64,000 nucleotides of DNA from Deltaproteobacteria bacterium (GCA_016183065.1 JACPFF010000006.1:62001-126000); one strand, 5' to 3'. Positions 41,655-51,642 are shown, numbered from the stretch's first letter. The notes: generated by a model not told the origin, from the sequence alone. Numbers and translations are program-made.

Positions 41655-43361
41655 CAGGACCTCCAGAATCCACACGTCGCCTGGATCGAGCGGGACGGGG
41701 AGTTGTGGAGGGTGGGAGGCCACCGTTTCTCCGCTCAAGACGTCACGAAACTGGCACGGAGTGTCGAGGCCGGGGAGTGCAGTGAGGTCCACGGCGAGCT
41801 GGTGTGCGTGATAGATATCGAGATTGGCGAAGATCAGATAGGCCACGTTCCCTCCATCGTTCAGGCGCGCGGCACCGATAATGGCCCGGTGGTTGCCATC
41901 GATGAAGCGCAGGTTGCCGGGGATGTGAAAAGAGCGGCTGCTGCTGGTCAGATGATTGAGTGCGGTGAGTAATCTGGCGATTTCCGCGTGGTGTGCCAAG
42001 TGGAGGCGCCCCTTGCGTCCGATGAAATCAATCCGTTTCTCCAGACCGAATTCGACACCTTGGGTCACGCCCGACGGCCCGGGGCCGAGGAGTGTCGAAA
42101 TCACCAAACGTGGGAGTGTCGAGATGACATCGCCAAATTCCTGTGCCGGCGATCCGCTGTCGTGCGAGGAGATCGGGAAGTAATAGCGCACCTTCTGGTC
42201 CGCCCGATGGAGGTCCTGGATGTATCCGCGCAGTTCCGGCAGGAATTTGTGTTCCCATGGCGTGGCCAGGATGAGGTGGAGGCCGTATTTGAGGACGAGG
42301 CGTTCAACCACGGGGGGATCCGCGAAGATTTCGCCAAAGAGGATCAGATCGGGGTGTTCACTCCGGATGGCACAGAGGAGATGTTCCGTGAAGCCTTCAT
42401 GACTGGAGTGTAAATTGTCGAGGCGGATCATCCCCTCATTTTTTGCCGCAAGGCGACTCCACAAGAGCCCATATTCGGTCATGTAGTGCCACAAGGCCGT
42501 CCGTTCCCGCTGATCCGGCAGGTCGTAGTCGAGGAGCGCGAGATCGTGCCACTTGTGCCATGCCCGGCCGTCAGACCAGCCGCTCCGGCGGATTCCATCG
42601 GCCTCGTCCGCGTCTTCGGCACACCAGGTCGGATGATGTGCGACAATGGGACTCTCGATGCCCACGTGATTGATCACGAGGTCAACGGCGAGCTTGAAAC
42701 CCATCTGCCGGGCCTCACTGAGAAAGCGGTCGAGTTGCGACCAAGCGGTGGCGCGATCCTTGGGGTCGACGTACGCGGGATCGATCGCAAAGTGGTCGCG
42801 CACGGCATAGGGCGACTCGGAGGTGTCCATGGTCGTGATCGGGAGGAGGTGGATCATGTTGAAGCCCAACGTCCGTAATCGGGGCAGATCCCGGCGCCAC
42901 TCTCCCATATGTCCGCTCGCCGTGGGGATGAGCGTGTAGATGCGCAGATCGGGAATCGTCACGGGATCGACCACGTAGTAGGCATAGGGCATGCGATCCC
43001 AATACCACTGCCTGCCGATCTGGTATTTGATCTTGAAGCGGTGGACCCCGCACTGTTCGGTGGGAAGCCAGAGATGATAGTGACCCTCATGCTGCGTGCA
43101 CGGCAATTCCGCGGTTATCGCGCGTCCGGTGGCGAGCCATTCGTGGACCAGGATCGGCGGTGCATTGAGGGCAACCTCCGGTCGAAACCAGAATTCCAGG
43201 GGGACGGCATCGTGCTGGAGCAGGCGGAAGAAATTCGTCTGTCCGCAGGAATAACTCCGTTTGGCAATGGCATCACCCCCGCGGATCACGACTGGCGGAC
43301 GCCGGTGGAGCCGGGGAGTCGGCGACGAACGCCACGACGGCCAGCGGAAGAAATTATTCAT
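41616..43361 (-). CDS. GH13 alpha-amylase-family glycosidase
   Basis: A 581-residue TIM-barrel enzyme that acts on alpha-glucans. The N-terminal 150 residues look like a CBM48/E-set domain. The four GH13 regions are DLVINHVGIE, GMIRLDNLH with the nucleophile Asp315, LILFGEIF with the acid/base Glu, and ISSHDSGSPA (the usual NHD reads SHD). No signal peptide, so it is cytoplasmic. ATG 43361 overlaps the upstream phosphorylase stop by eight bases. The last 11 residues (ARQDSNLRPQA) are antisense to the tRNA-Arg gene and its stop lies inside that gene, so the true end of the protein may have been extended there. Last gene of the glucan operon. Confidence 0.88.
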   Translation of the reverse strand: MNNFFRWPSWRSSPTPRLHRRPPVVIRGGDAIAKRSYSCGQTNFFRLLQHDAVPLEFWFRPEVALNAPPILVHEWLATGRAITAELPCTQHEGHYHLWLPTEQCGVHRFKIKYQIGRQWYWDRMPYAYYVVDPVTIPDLRIYTLIPTASGHMGEWRRDLPRLRTLGFNMIHLLPITTMDTSESPYAVRDHFAIDPAYVDPKDRATAWSQLDRFLSEARQMGFKLAVDLVINHVGIESPIVAHHPTWCAEDADEADGIRRSGWSDGRAWHKWHDLALLDYDLPDQRERTALWHYMTEYGLLWSRLAAKNEGMIRLDNLHSSHEGFTEHLLCAIRSEHPDLILFGEIFADPPVVERLVLKYGLHLILATPWEHKFLPELRGYIQDLHRADQKVRYYFPISSHDSGSPAQEFGDVISTLPRLVISTLLGPGPSGVTQGVEFGLEKRIDFIGRKGRLHLAHHAEIARLLTALNHLTSSSRSFHIPGNLRFIDGNHRAIIGAARLNDGGNVAYLIFANLDIYHAHQLAVDLTALPGLDTPCQFRDVLSGETVASHPPQLPVPLDPGDVWILEVLRARQDSNLRPQA

Positions 43362-45906
43362 ACCAGGTAATGAGTCCGGGGAGCATGTTGGTGGCCAGAT
43401 TCGTATGTCCGGGAATCACGCGGACCGTGTAACCGTATCGTCCGCCGTGCGTGCAGGTGATGGCGGCCGTGAAATGCTGGATGCCGTCATTGTCTCCCGT
43501 GAGCGCCATGGGGGTCCGCATGCCGTCAACGATCTCGTGATGCGGACTGAGCGGACCGTGGTAACATTCCACGCGGATGTGATGCGATGGAATCGAGCCG
43601 AGGCGCACCGCGCTGCGGATGGTCAGTTCGTCCCCCTTGCGCACAAAGCCGACCTTGTCCGATTCCACGTCGGCAATGGCAATTTCCGGCCACGCCTGCC
43701 GGAGACCGGTCCGCCATTGATGGAGCTCTTTTGCGCCGTGACAGCCGTTGCCGGTGAGGTTGTCGTGGAGTGTCAGCATCGGGCGGTAGTACCGGGAAAA
43801 ATATTCCTCGACCATCCGGTTGGCATTGAATTGGTCACCGAGTCGTCGCATGGCCGTGCGCATCATCTCGATCCATTGGCGCGGCAGGTTTTTTTTGTCA
43901 CGGTCATAGTAGAGCGGGATAATGTTGTTCTCGAGCAGCCGATAGAGCTGCCGGCTTTCGATCGCATCCTCGGTTTTCTGGTCGGCATAGCGTTCGCGAC
44001 CACCAATGGCCCAGCCGCACTCCGGCACGAAGGCCTCGTCCCACCAGCCGTCGAGGACCGAGAGATTGAGGCCGCCATTCATGGCGGCCTTCATGCCGGA
44101 GGTGCCCGAGGCCTCCTGGGGCCGGAGCGGGGTGTTGAGCCAGACGTCGACCCCTTGCACCAGATGTTGTGCCACATTAATGTCATAGTTTTCCACGAAG
44201 ACGATCCGTCGCCGCAAGTCGGCGTCGCTCGCGATCTCGTGGATCCGCTGGATGATCTCCTTCCCGTGCTGATCGGCCGGATGGGCCTTTCCCGCGATAA
44301 TCACCTGGACCGGGGACGCGGGATTGCAGAGGATGCGCCGGAGGCGTTCCGGATCGCTGAAGAGGAGATAGGCCCGTTTATAGGCGGTAAACCGCCGCGC
44401 AAAACCGATGGTCAGGACATGCGGCTGGAGAATCTCCTCGATCACCTTTTGTTCGCCACTCCCCAGTCCGCTCCGCTGATATTGTGCGCGGAGACGCTCG
44501 TGGATGTAATCGACGAGCTGGACCTTGAGCAGTTCCTTGATGTCCCAGAGATCTTCGTCTTTCAAATGTTCCACGGCCTCCCAGAGATGGAGATCGATCA
44601 GCTCATTGGGGACGGTGCGCGGGACATAGCGGGCCAGGAGGGTGTGAAAGTGGCCGTTGAGCCACGTACTCGTATGCACGCCATTCACAATATGTCCGAT
44701 CGGTATTTCATGTTCCGGGATGTTGGGATAGAGATCGCGCCACATGTGCCGTGACACAGCGCCGTGCAATTGTGACACGCCATTGGCATGTGCAGCAAGA
44801 CGGAGCGCGAGGACCGTCATGCAGAATTCGTCCTTGGCGCTTTCGGTCGGTTCACGTCCCAGTTCGAGAAAATTCTCCCACGGGATTTGCAGTTCCTTGG
44901 CGTACTGCGAAAAATACTGCTGTAACAGTGGCACCGCAAATCGCTCATTGCCGGCGGCCACGGGGGTATGCGTGGTGAAGAGTGAGGTCGCCCAGACAAT
45001 CTCGCGCGCCTCATCACACGAGAGGTGTTCCGTCTGCATGATCTGCCGGATCCGTTCGACCAGGAGAAAGGCGGAATGACCCTCGTTAATATGATAGCTG
45101 CCCGGTGCATACCCCAGTTGTTGCAGGGCGCGGACGCCCCCGATGCCGAGGAGCATCTCCTGTTGGAGGCGGATTTCGCGACTGGGATCGTAGAGGGATT
45201 TCGTGATGTCCCGGTATTTCGGGGCATTCTCATGGAGGTTTGAATCGAGGAGCAGCAAGAAGGTCCGTCCCACATCGACCCGCCAGATCTGGAAGTGCAC
45301 GGTATCGCCCATGACGGGGATATGGCTGCGGATCGGCTTTCCCCCGGCATCGGTCACCAGCCGGACCGGCATGCTGTGCCAATCGTTTTCTAGGTATTCT
45401 TCCTGCTGGATCCCCTCCGGGGTGAGCGATTGCTGAAAGTATCCCTGCCGATAGAGGAGACCGACGCCGACCAGGGGGACGCCCAGATCGCTGGCCGTCT
45501 TCATGTGATCCCCGGCCAGGACGCCGAGTCCGCCGGAGTAGGTGGGGAGGGATTCATGAAACGCAAACTCCGCCGAAAAATAGGCAATCTGCGGCGCATG
45601 ACTGGGGCCGTGTTGCCGGGCGTGCCATGTGGGGGCGTCCATATATTGTCGGAACCGTTCGTAGATCGCCGCGGCTTCCACAAGATAGCTTTCGTTCTCG
45701 ACGGCGGCATTTAGCGTCTCCTGCGGGAGCATGGAGAGCATGCGTACGGGGTTGGCATGGACCGATGTCCAGAGCTCGGGATCGAGTTGCTCGAAGAGTT
45801 GGAGCACTTCGGGGGTCCAGGAAAAATAGAGATTGTAGGCCAGTTCATTCAGGCACTTCAGTTTTTCCGGTGTGTCGGGCAAGACGACAAAACTCTCGAT
45901 CTTCAT
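43354..45906 (-). CDS. glgP: Alpha-glucan (glycogen/maltodextrin) phosphorylase
   Basis: An 850-residue PLP enzyme (GT35, short bacterial/archaeal type) that releases glucose-1-phosphate from alpha-glucan chains. Visible are the N-terminal DUF3417-like part (LNELAYNLYFSWTPEVLQLF), PQIAYFSAEFAFHESLPTYS, GGLGVLAGDHMK, and the PLP-lysine segment EASGTSGMKAAMNGG with Lys606. ATG 45906 was chosen because AGAGG lies nine bases before it; ATG 45915 is immediately after that site. Glucose-1-phosphate would go to the mutase at 34309. It stands between GH57 and GH13 genes in one operon. Confidence 0.94.
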   Translation of the reverse strand: MKIESFVVLPDTPEKLKCLNELAYNLYFSWTPEVLQLFEQLDPELWTSVHANPVRMLSMLPQETLNAAVENESYLVEAAAIYERFRQYMDAPTWHARQHGPSHAPQIAYFSAEFAFHESLPTYSGGLGVLAGDHMKTASDLGVPLVGVGLLYRQGYFQQSLTPEGIQQEEYLENDWHSMPVRLVTDAGGKPIRSHIPVMGDTVHFQIWRVDVGRTFLLLLDSNLHENAPKYRDITKSLYDPSREIRLQQEMLLGIGGVRALQQLGYAPGSYHINEGHSAFLLVERIRQIMQTEHLSCDEAREIVWATSLFTTHTPVAAGNERFAVPLLQQYFSQYAKELQIPWENFLELGREPTESAKDEFCMTVLALRLAAHANGVSQLHGAVSRHMWRDLYPNIPEHEIPIGHIVNGVHTSTWLNGHFHTLLARYVPRTVPNELIDLHLWEAVEHLKDEDLWDIKELLKVQLVDYIHERLRAQYQRSGLGSGEQKVIEEILQPHVLTIGFARRFTAYKRAYLLFSDPERLRRILCNPASPVQVIIAGKAHPADQHGKEIIQRIHEIASDADLRRRIVFVENYDINVAQHLVQGVDVWLNTPLRPQEASGTSGMKAAMNGGLNLSVLDGWWDEAFVPECGWAIGGRERYADQKTEDAIESRQLYRLLENNIIPLYYDRDKKNLPRQWIEMMRTAMRRLGDQFNANRMVEEYFSRYYRPMLTLHDNLTGNGCHGAKELHQWRTGLRQAWPEIAIADVESDKVGFVRKGDELTIRSAVRLGSIPSHHIRVECYHGPLSPHHEIVDGMRTPMALTGDNDGIQHFTAAITCTHGGRYGYTVRVIPGHTNLATNMLPGLITWYE

Positions 45907-45918
45907 ACGTCCCATCCT

Positions 45919-47124
45919 CTAGCCGCACGCAATATGGCGCTGCCGCAGCCGCTCCCGAATGTCGTTGAGTACATTGGTGTAGGTGACATAGGCTTGGTGC
46001 GGCGTGTCGTACGGGTTGAAATATTTGTGTACGTCGCCGTCGCTGAACCATTTCGTGCACATATAGTAATAATGGTCGGAGGTCTGCAGTTTTCGCCAAT
46101 CGTGGATGAGCGCCACATCATGCGAATCATGCACGGCCCGTTCCAGGCTATAGAGGTATTCCGCGGCGGAATCTTGCATCGGATTCCCCAACCATGCCGT
46201 TGTGTCACGCTCAATGTCTGCCCATGAAATCGTGTACGGTATATCAATTTTTGCGACGGGTGGATAGTACATAGCGACTTCGCGTGGCGTCCGAAAGACA
46301 AAATCCGGATGTTTCAGGATTTCCCCCGGCATATGGCGGAGAAACTCGAAGATCCCCGTGTCGGCCCACTGATGTTCCCCGAACGTTTCATAATCCATGA
46401 AGAGATTGATTACCTCGCCATTCCCCGCGGTGGCCGTGATCCACCGCGCATATTTTTCTGCATTGAGGGGAAACTCATCCCAGTCCCGGTTGGAAAACCG
46501 GAACGCCACATCATCGGAGAGCTTGTAATTTTTGAGAAGGAGGCGGAGCCTGTACGACGGCGCGGGTTGATAGACAAAATTCGGGTTGCGCCAGCCGAGA
46601 ATATGGTCCGCACCCTCAGTGAGAATCACCCGATATCCCAGTTGTTCAATCGCGGCGGCGAGGGCATTGTTGTAAATCAACTCGGTATTCCGGAAGGTGT
46701 CGCACGGATCGACCGAAAAACATTCGCGGACTTTCTCGCGATGTGCCGCAACCTGCGCCCGGAATTCCTGCGGCGAAAAAAGAAAGGCGAGTGAATGATA
46801 ATAGGTCTCCCCGAGCAGTTCAACGCACCCCGTGGCCACCAGGGCCTGAAAGGATTCAAGGACTTCGGGGGCATAGCGGGCGAATTGCTCCAGGGCCACG
46901 CCGCTCAGCGAATAACTGATGCGGAAGGCCCCCTCATGCCGGTCGATCAGCTCGCGCATGATCGCATTGGCCGGGAGGTAACACTTCGCGGCGACCTTTT
47001 GGATGATGGCGCGATTGGTGGCATCGTCGTCGTACTGGTGGTGGAGACCGATATCGAAAAACCGGTAATCCTTGCGGAGACGAAAGGGTTGATGGACCTG
47101 AAAGTAGCAACAGACCGCGATCAT
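45919..47124 (-). CDS. GH57 alpha-glucan-acting enzyme
   Basis: A 401-residue GH57 protein. Family motifs in order: YFQVHQPFR, GETYYHSLAFL, RNTELIYNN with the expected catalytic Glu, and FMDYETFGEHQW with the catalytic Asp. GH57 members are alpha-amylases, 4-alpha-glucanotransferases or branching enzymes; the short length and neighbours suit a cytoplasmic alpha-amylase of glycogen metabolism. ATG 47124 overlaps the stop of the glycosyltransferase gene (ATGA). The GDE-GT4-GH57 triad also occurs in Bacteroidota, which I know as a recurring arrangement. Confidence 0.9.
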   Translation of the reverse strand: MIAVCCYFQVHQPFRLRKDYRFFDIGLHHQYDDDATNRAIIQKVAAKCYLPANAIMRELIDRHEGAFRISYSLSGVALEQFARYAPEVLESFQALVATGCVELLGETYYHSLAFLFSPQEFRAQVAAHREKVRECFSVDPCDTFRNTELIYNNALAAAIEQLGYRVILTEGADHILGWRNPNFVYQPAPSYRLRLLLKNYKLSDDVAFRFSNRDWDEFPLNAEKYARWITATAGNGEVINLFMDYETFGEHQWADTGIFEFLRHMPGEILKHPDFVFRTPREVAMYYPPVAKIDIPYTISWADIERDTTAWLGNPMQDSAAEYLYSLERAVHDSHDVALIHDWRKLQTSDHYYYMCTKWFSDGDVHKYFNPYDTPHQAYVTYTNVLNDIRERLRQRHIACG

Positions 47125-48422
47125 GGGCGACACAGCTCCTCGTAGAGTCGGCGGCAGTGACCAGCGGCGCTATCCCAGCTGACCTGTTCCAGTTCCGCGG
47201 CTCCACGTCGCACCAATTCCCGACTGAATGTGCTGTCGGAGAGCACCTGGATGATCTTCGCGGCCAGCATCTGTATGTCCCAAAAATCGACCTTGATGGC
47301 GCTCTGCAGGACCTCGGCAATGCCGGACTGTTTCGAGACAATCGTCGGCACATGATAGAGCATGGCCTCGAACGGCGTCACGCCAAAGGGTTCGGAGACC
47401 GACGGCATGACATAGAGGTCGCTCATGGCATAGATCTGTTCAACCTCGCGTCCCTGCAGGAATCCCGTGAAATGAAACGCCTTCTGCAGACGATAGGCTG
47501 CCACCCGCTCGATCAGCCGCGGCAACATGTCGCCGGTCCCGGCCATGACAAATCGGACATGGGGGAGCGCCTGGAGCACCAGCCGGGCGGCCTCGACAAA
47601 ATAGTCGGGACCCTTTTGCAGGGTGACGCGGCCAAGAAAGAGAACCAGTTGTTCCGAAAATCCCTTTTTGATCTGGTCCCGTTCCAGCTGTTTTTCCTTG
47701 CTGACGGCGTTGTGGATCACCGCAATTTTGTCGGGAGGAAGCCCGTAGCGCGCGATGAGCATCTCCCTGGTCCGGTGACTGACGGCAATGATGCGGTCGG
47801 CCTGTTCCAGGCCATACCGTTCGATGTCGTAGATCTCCTGGTTCGGATGCTCGCCGGTACGGTCAAATTCGGTGGCATGGACATGGCAGATCATCGGGCG
47901 TCCGCTGACACGCTTCGCCTCAATGGCCGCGGGAAAGGTGATCCAGTCATGGGCATGGATGATGTCGAACGTTTCCTGCAGTCCCAGGACGCTCCCGATG
48001 ATGGCATACCGCCGGACTTCCTCCAACAGATCGCGGCCATATCCGCCATGCAACGCCAGCCGTTCTCCACGTCCCTGTTGCGCCGCCTGGTACTCCTGAA
48101 TCCGTCGTGCCAGCGTGCGTACATGGAGGGAATAACTCTCGAGGGTGTCGTACGGTTGCAGTAGGCTGTCGATCCGGAGGAGCTTGAGCGTTTCCGGTGA
48201 GAGCCGTTCATAGAGATGGACGACACTGTTGGAGAGGGCGATTTCATTGGCGCCGATCAGCCGGAAGTGTGGAGAAACGGGACGATTCCCATTCACACAC
48301 GGCATGACAAAGAGAATGTCTATCCCCTGTCCGCTTAAGTGCGAGGTGAGGGCCTTGCAGACGGTGCCAAGACCGCCGCTCATCTGTGGGGGGAATTCCC
48401 AGCCAAACATCAGCGCCCTCAT
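47121..48422 (-). CDS. GT4-type glycosyltransferase of glucan metabolism
   Basis: A 433-residue GT-B glycosyltransferase. The start MRALMFGWEFPPQMSGGLGT contains the donor-binding GGLG seen in glycogen synthases and GT4 enzymes. LFLGRVTLQKGPDYFVEAA and PSVSEPFGVTPFEAM are the C-terminal nucleotide-sugar binding segments. The size is below the usual glycogen synthase (about 480), and the protein may be a GT4-type glucan or maltose-phosphate synthase; the acceptor is unknown. ATG 48422 overlaps the upstream debranching gene stop (ATGA). Confidence 0.85.
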   Translation of the reverse strand: MRALMFGWEFPPQMSGGLGTVCKALTSHLSGQGIDILFVMPCVNGNRPVSPHFRLIGANEIALSNSVVHLYERLSPETLKLLRIDSLLQPYDTLESYSLHVRTLARRIQEYQAAQQGRGERLALHGGYGRDLLEEVRRYAIIGSVLGLQETFDIIHAHDWITFPAAIEAKRVSGRPMICHVHATEFDRTGEHPNQEIYDIERYGLEQADRIIAVSHRTREMLIARYGLPPDKIAVIHNAVSKEKQLERDQIKKGFSEQLVLFLGRVTLQKGPDYFVEAARLVLQALPHVRFVMAGTGDMLPRLIERVAAYRLQKAFHFTGFLQGREVEQIYAMSDLYVMPSVSEPFGVTPFEAMLYHVPTIVSKQSGIAEVLQSAIKVDFWDIQMLAAKIIQVLSDSTFSRELVRRGAAELEQVSWDSAAGHCRRLYEELCRP

Positions 48423-50416
48423 GACCGCTCCGTTTGGTGCAATGCGTGCCAGGCCCGCAGTACTTCCGCCACGCTCCACGCTTGGGCAATCGTCCCGCGT
48501 GGCCGATGTGGTGGTGCGGCATCAAACACTTCCGATACACTCCCCAAGCCGCGGATATAGGGATGTTCGAGGAAGAGGGGACGAAACTGCCGGAGGAGTG
48601 TCGTGCGCGTCGTCTCCCAATCTGTGGCCACACGTCGCTCGGCATCGACGTAGGCCCCGATCAGCCATGGCCAAATGGTCCCCTGGTGATAGGCCGCATC
48701 GCGTTCGGCCGGTCCTCCGACATAGGCCTTCCGGTAGGCCGGATGGTTCGGGGCCAGTGTCCGTAGGCCATAGGGGGTCACGAGATGCGTGCGGATTTGC
48801 TCCATGACCCCCTCTTGTTGATCCGCAGAGAGCGGTGACGCCGGAAGTGCGACGGCAAAGAGCTGGTTGGGTCGGATGGCCGGATCTCCCCCGTGTTCAT
48901 TGACGACATCCGCCAGAGCACGGGACTCCGCCAACCAAAACGTGGTGCCAAAACTGGTGTACATGGCATCAAGCGCCTGGGAGAGTCGTCCATCGATGGA
49001 AAGGCCCGCTTCAAGGGCGAGCGCCCGGTGAAAGAGGAGGGCATTGAACCAGAGGGCGTTGATTTCCACGGCGTATCCGTGCCGGGGCGTCACGGGGACC
49101 CCCTGGTCCTTGGCATCCATCCACGTCAACTGTGTGTCCGGGCTGCCGGTCCACAAGAGCCCCTGCGAATGGCACGCGACGTTGGGGACTGCGCCCGTGG
49201 CGTAGCTGTGCAACAGGTCCGTGATGAGCGGCAACCAGCGCTGCCGGAAGGCCGGGCGCTCCTTGGCGAGTGGCGCGAGTCGTTGCAGCGCCAAGATCAT
49301 CCACAGGCTCGTATCGACGGCATTATAGGCATGATGCGATTCATCGATCGCCAAAAAATTGGGAATGACGCCGTGGTGTCGTCGCGACACAAAAGTCTGG
49401 AGGATCGGTTCGGCCATGGCTGCGAATCCGCAATGATAGGCCAGCCCGGGCACGGCGATCATGGCATCGCGACCCCAGGCATCGAACCACGGATAGCCGG
49501 CAAGAATGGCGGGTTCCCCGGAGGGATGGGTCATCACAAAGTCCTCGCCTTTCACCATAAGATGCCGGATGGGGAGCGGTGCATCCGTGAACGCATCCCA
49601 CCGGGTCTCACGTCGGGTCACTTCGCGGGTCCATTGCTTTGCAATCGGCGCGTGTGGTTCTTGCAGTGTTGCGCGGAGAAAGAGCGTGTTTCCCCGGTGC
49701 AGGGTTGCCTCGAGGATGCCGGGGCAAAAGAGATCCTCTTGATAGGGAAATCCCCGCGCACGTTCCTTCAGATATTCGACGTTGTGGACCCAATAGGGCC
49801 CCGGATAGAAGACCGTTGCCGGCATGGTATCGAAAAAGAGTGGCGGCAACCCTTCGTAGGGGTGAATGGTATTGTACGTGTCATGCACGAAGGTCCGGAC
49901 GCGGAGCGCCATGTTTTGCCGCGTGAGCGCGTGAATGTTCCGGAAGGCGAGCCAGAGATGGAGTTGCAGCGTGACAGGAGACGAGGCCGACAAGACCTCG
50001 AAACGGAGGAGGAGCGTGTGTTCGCCGCGCACCAAGAGGAGCGCGCGGCGCAAACGGACGTCCCCGACCCGGTACGTGACTTCCGGATGGCAAAGAAATG
50101 CGGCCGATTCGATATATTGATGTCCGGTGGGATGAAAGACTCCCGGATATTTATTGGTGGAGAGGGGAAACGGTTTGCCGCCCAGCAGGAGGATCGGCTC
50201 GACTTTTGATACGAACAGTTGTCGCTCATTGACGGTCGCAACCGGGGCGCTGAGCAGACCATGGTATTTCCGCGTATGACAATCGAGAATGGTACTCGAG
50301 GCATAGCCGCCACACCCGTCGGTTTCGAGCCACTCATGCCGGAGTGCGGACTCCAGATTGAGACACTCCTCCCGAGAAAAATTCGGCGGCTGCGATGTCG
50401 TCCGTTCCCCCTCCAT
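48419..50416 (-). CDS. Glycogen debranching enzyme (amylo-alpha-1,6-glucosidase)
   Basis: A 665-residue protein with an N-terminal GDE_N domain (LETDGCGGYASSTILDCHTRKYHGLL, in part) and a C-terminal (alpha/alpha)6 barrel with GYPWFDAWGRDAMIAVPGL and EINALWFNALLF. It removes alpha-1,6 branch points left by the phosphorylase. It heads the five-gene operon that runs to 41616, with ATGA overlaps between several genes. The start ATG 50416 has no strong ribosome site; the 66-base gap upstream shows nothing clear. Confidence 0.92.
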   Translation of the reverse strand: MEGERTTSQPPNFSREECLNLESALRHEWLETDGCGGYASSTILDCHTRKYHGLLSAPVATVNERQLFVSKVEPILLLGGKPFPLSTNKYPGVFHPTGHQYIESAAFLCHPEVTYRVGDVRLRRALLLVRGEHTLLLRFEVLSASSPVTLQLHLWLAFRNIHALTRQNMALRVRTFVHDTYNTIHPYEGLPPLFFDTMPATVFYPGPYWVHNVEYLKERARGFPYQEDLFCPGILEATLHRGNTLFLRATLQEPHAPIAKQWTREVTRRETRWDAFTDAPLPIRHLMVKGEDFVMTHPSGEPAILAGYPWFDAWGRDAMIAVPGLAYHCGFAAMAEPILQTFVSRRHHGVIPNFLAIDESHHAYNAVDTSLWMILALQRLAPLAKERPAFRQRWLPLITDLLHSYATGAVPNVACHSQGLLWTGSPDTQLTWMDAKDQGVPVTPRHGYAVEINALWFNALLFHRALALEAGLSIDGRLSQALDAMYTSFGTTFWLAESRALADVVNEHGGDPAIRPNQLFAVALPASPLSADQQEGVMEQIRTHLVTPYGLRTLAPNHPAYRKAYVGGPAERDAAYHQGTIWPWLIGAYVDAERRVATDWETTRTTLLRQFRPLFLEHPYIRGLGSVSEVFDAAPPHRPRGTIAQAWSVAEVLRAWHALHQTERS

Positions 50417-50482
50417 ACTTCTTGCTCACTTCCGACAGCGCACGTTCATGATCATGCGCACGGCACGCGTTTTCCGCAATCA

Positions 50483-50731
50483 TCAATGGATCGACCGGTG
50501 GGCTTCCAGATAGAGACCGATTTCATCCCGGGCTTCCTGCGTGGTGACCCACTCTTGGAACCCCTGTAGTTCTAAATTGTGCAGGAGCGAGAGCCATTCA
50601 TCGTGATTCCAGCCACGGCGATCCCGTAGCCAGTCGTTCAGTTCTTTCTTCGGGAATCGTTTCCCTCCCCGTCGTTGTTGCAGTGCCAGTTGCATCGGTT
50701 CCTCCCTCTTGGTGCGTGCGAGCCACGTCAT
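50483..50731 (-). CDS. Small conserved-type protein of unknown function
   Basis: An 82-residue basic protein with a perfect ribosome site (AAGGAGG, five bases before ATG 50731). It has ELNDWLRDRRGWNHDEWLSLL in the middle, helical and rich in Trp, and no signal peptide. I do not recognise a family. An internal ATG at 50695 is also preceded by GAGGAA. It lies 66 bases upstream of the debranching gene on the same strand and may be part of that transcript. Confidence 0.6.
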   Translation of the reverse strand: MTWLARTKREEPMQLALQQRRGGKRFPKKELNDWLRDRRGWNHDEWLSLLHNLELQGFQEWVTTQEARDEIGLYLEAHRSIH

Positions 50732-50860
50732 CGTCTCCTCCTTAGGTGATCATGATAGTCAATCATTGTGTGGAATCGATCTTCATGCACCCGCACTCTA
50801 TGCGCTGCTCTCCGTGCGATCGCAACAATATTTTGGTGAACTGTGGATCACGGTGTGCTG

Positions 50861-51493
50861 TTATGCGGCGAGAACCGGGAAGAGCATCTGGAGTCCCTCG
50901 GCAATAAATTCCACAGCAATGGCGGCCAGGATGAGTCCCATCACGCGGATGATGATGTTGAGGCCGGTCCGTCCGAGACGACTGACGAGGGGGGTGGAAA
51001 AACGGAGCGAGAGAAAGACGATGGCCGCCACAAGGCAGATATTCCCGACCAAGATCAGATAGTCTTCCCAGGTATTGGCCTGGTGTCGATAGAGAATCAC
51101 GGTGCTGATCGATCCCGGTCCTGCCAGGAGTGGAATGCCTAAGGGGACGACGGAAAATTCGGCCTTGTGTTGGACCTCCGCCCGTTCCTCCCGGGATTGC
51201 TTGGCGCCGGAGCGCCGTGCATGCAACATGGCAATGGCCATGAGGAGAATGAGAATGCCGCCGCCCACGCGAAACGAGGCAATACTGATCCCGAAAAAAT
51301 GGAGAAGATGTTCGCCGGCAAAGGCCGCGATGAGCAAGACGACCACGACTGTGAGTGCCGTGGTCCTCGCGGCAATGGACCGCTCCCGGGATGGCAGGGC
51401 CTCCGAGAGCGAGGCAAAGATGGGAATCGCGCCCAACGGATTCAGGACCGCCACCAAGGCGGCAAAGAGTTTCAGAAAATGCGTGAATTCCAT
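50861..51493 (-). CDS. marC: MarC-family integral membrane protein
   Basis: A 210-residue polytopic membrane protein of the MarC (UPF0056) family: LKLFAALVAVLNPLGAIPIF at the N-terminus, FRVGGGILILLMAIAML, and PLGIPLLAGPGSISTVILY, all diagnostic. Six membrane helices are likely. The function of the family is not established, and a link to antibiotic resistance was withdrawn. It is divergent from pgi, 149 bases away; the gap has AAGGACGTCC just before the start. Confidence 0.9.
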   Translation of the reverse strand: MEFTHFLKLFAALVAVLNPLGAIPIFASLSEALPSRERSIAARTTALTVVVVLLIAAFAGEHLLHFFGISIASFRVGGGILILLMAIAMLHARRSGAKQSREERAEVQHKAEFSVVPLGIPLLAGPGSISTVILYRHQANTWEDYLILVGNICLVAAIVFLSLRFSTPLVSRLGRTGLNIIIRVMGLILAAIAVEFIAEGLQMLFPVLAA

Positions 51494-51642
51494 GGACGTC
51501 CTTCTAGCCGATCATCATCGGGACGCAAGATAATAAAGGGATTCCATGGACACCTCGCGGCGTTGATGGGTGGTGGTCGTCTTCGCAGTGGTTCCGCTTC
51601 CCACCTTGACTTTACTCTCCGCGTTCGGCACGGTGCACGGCG

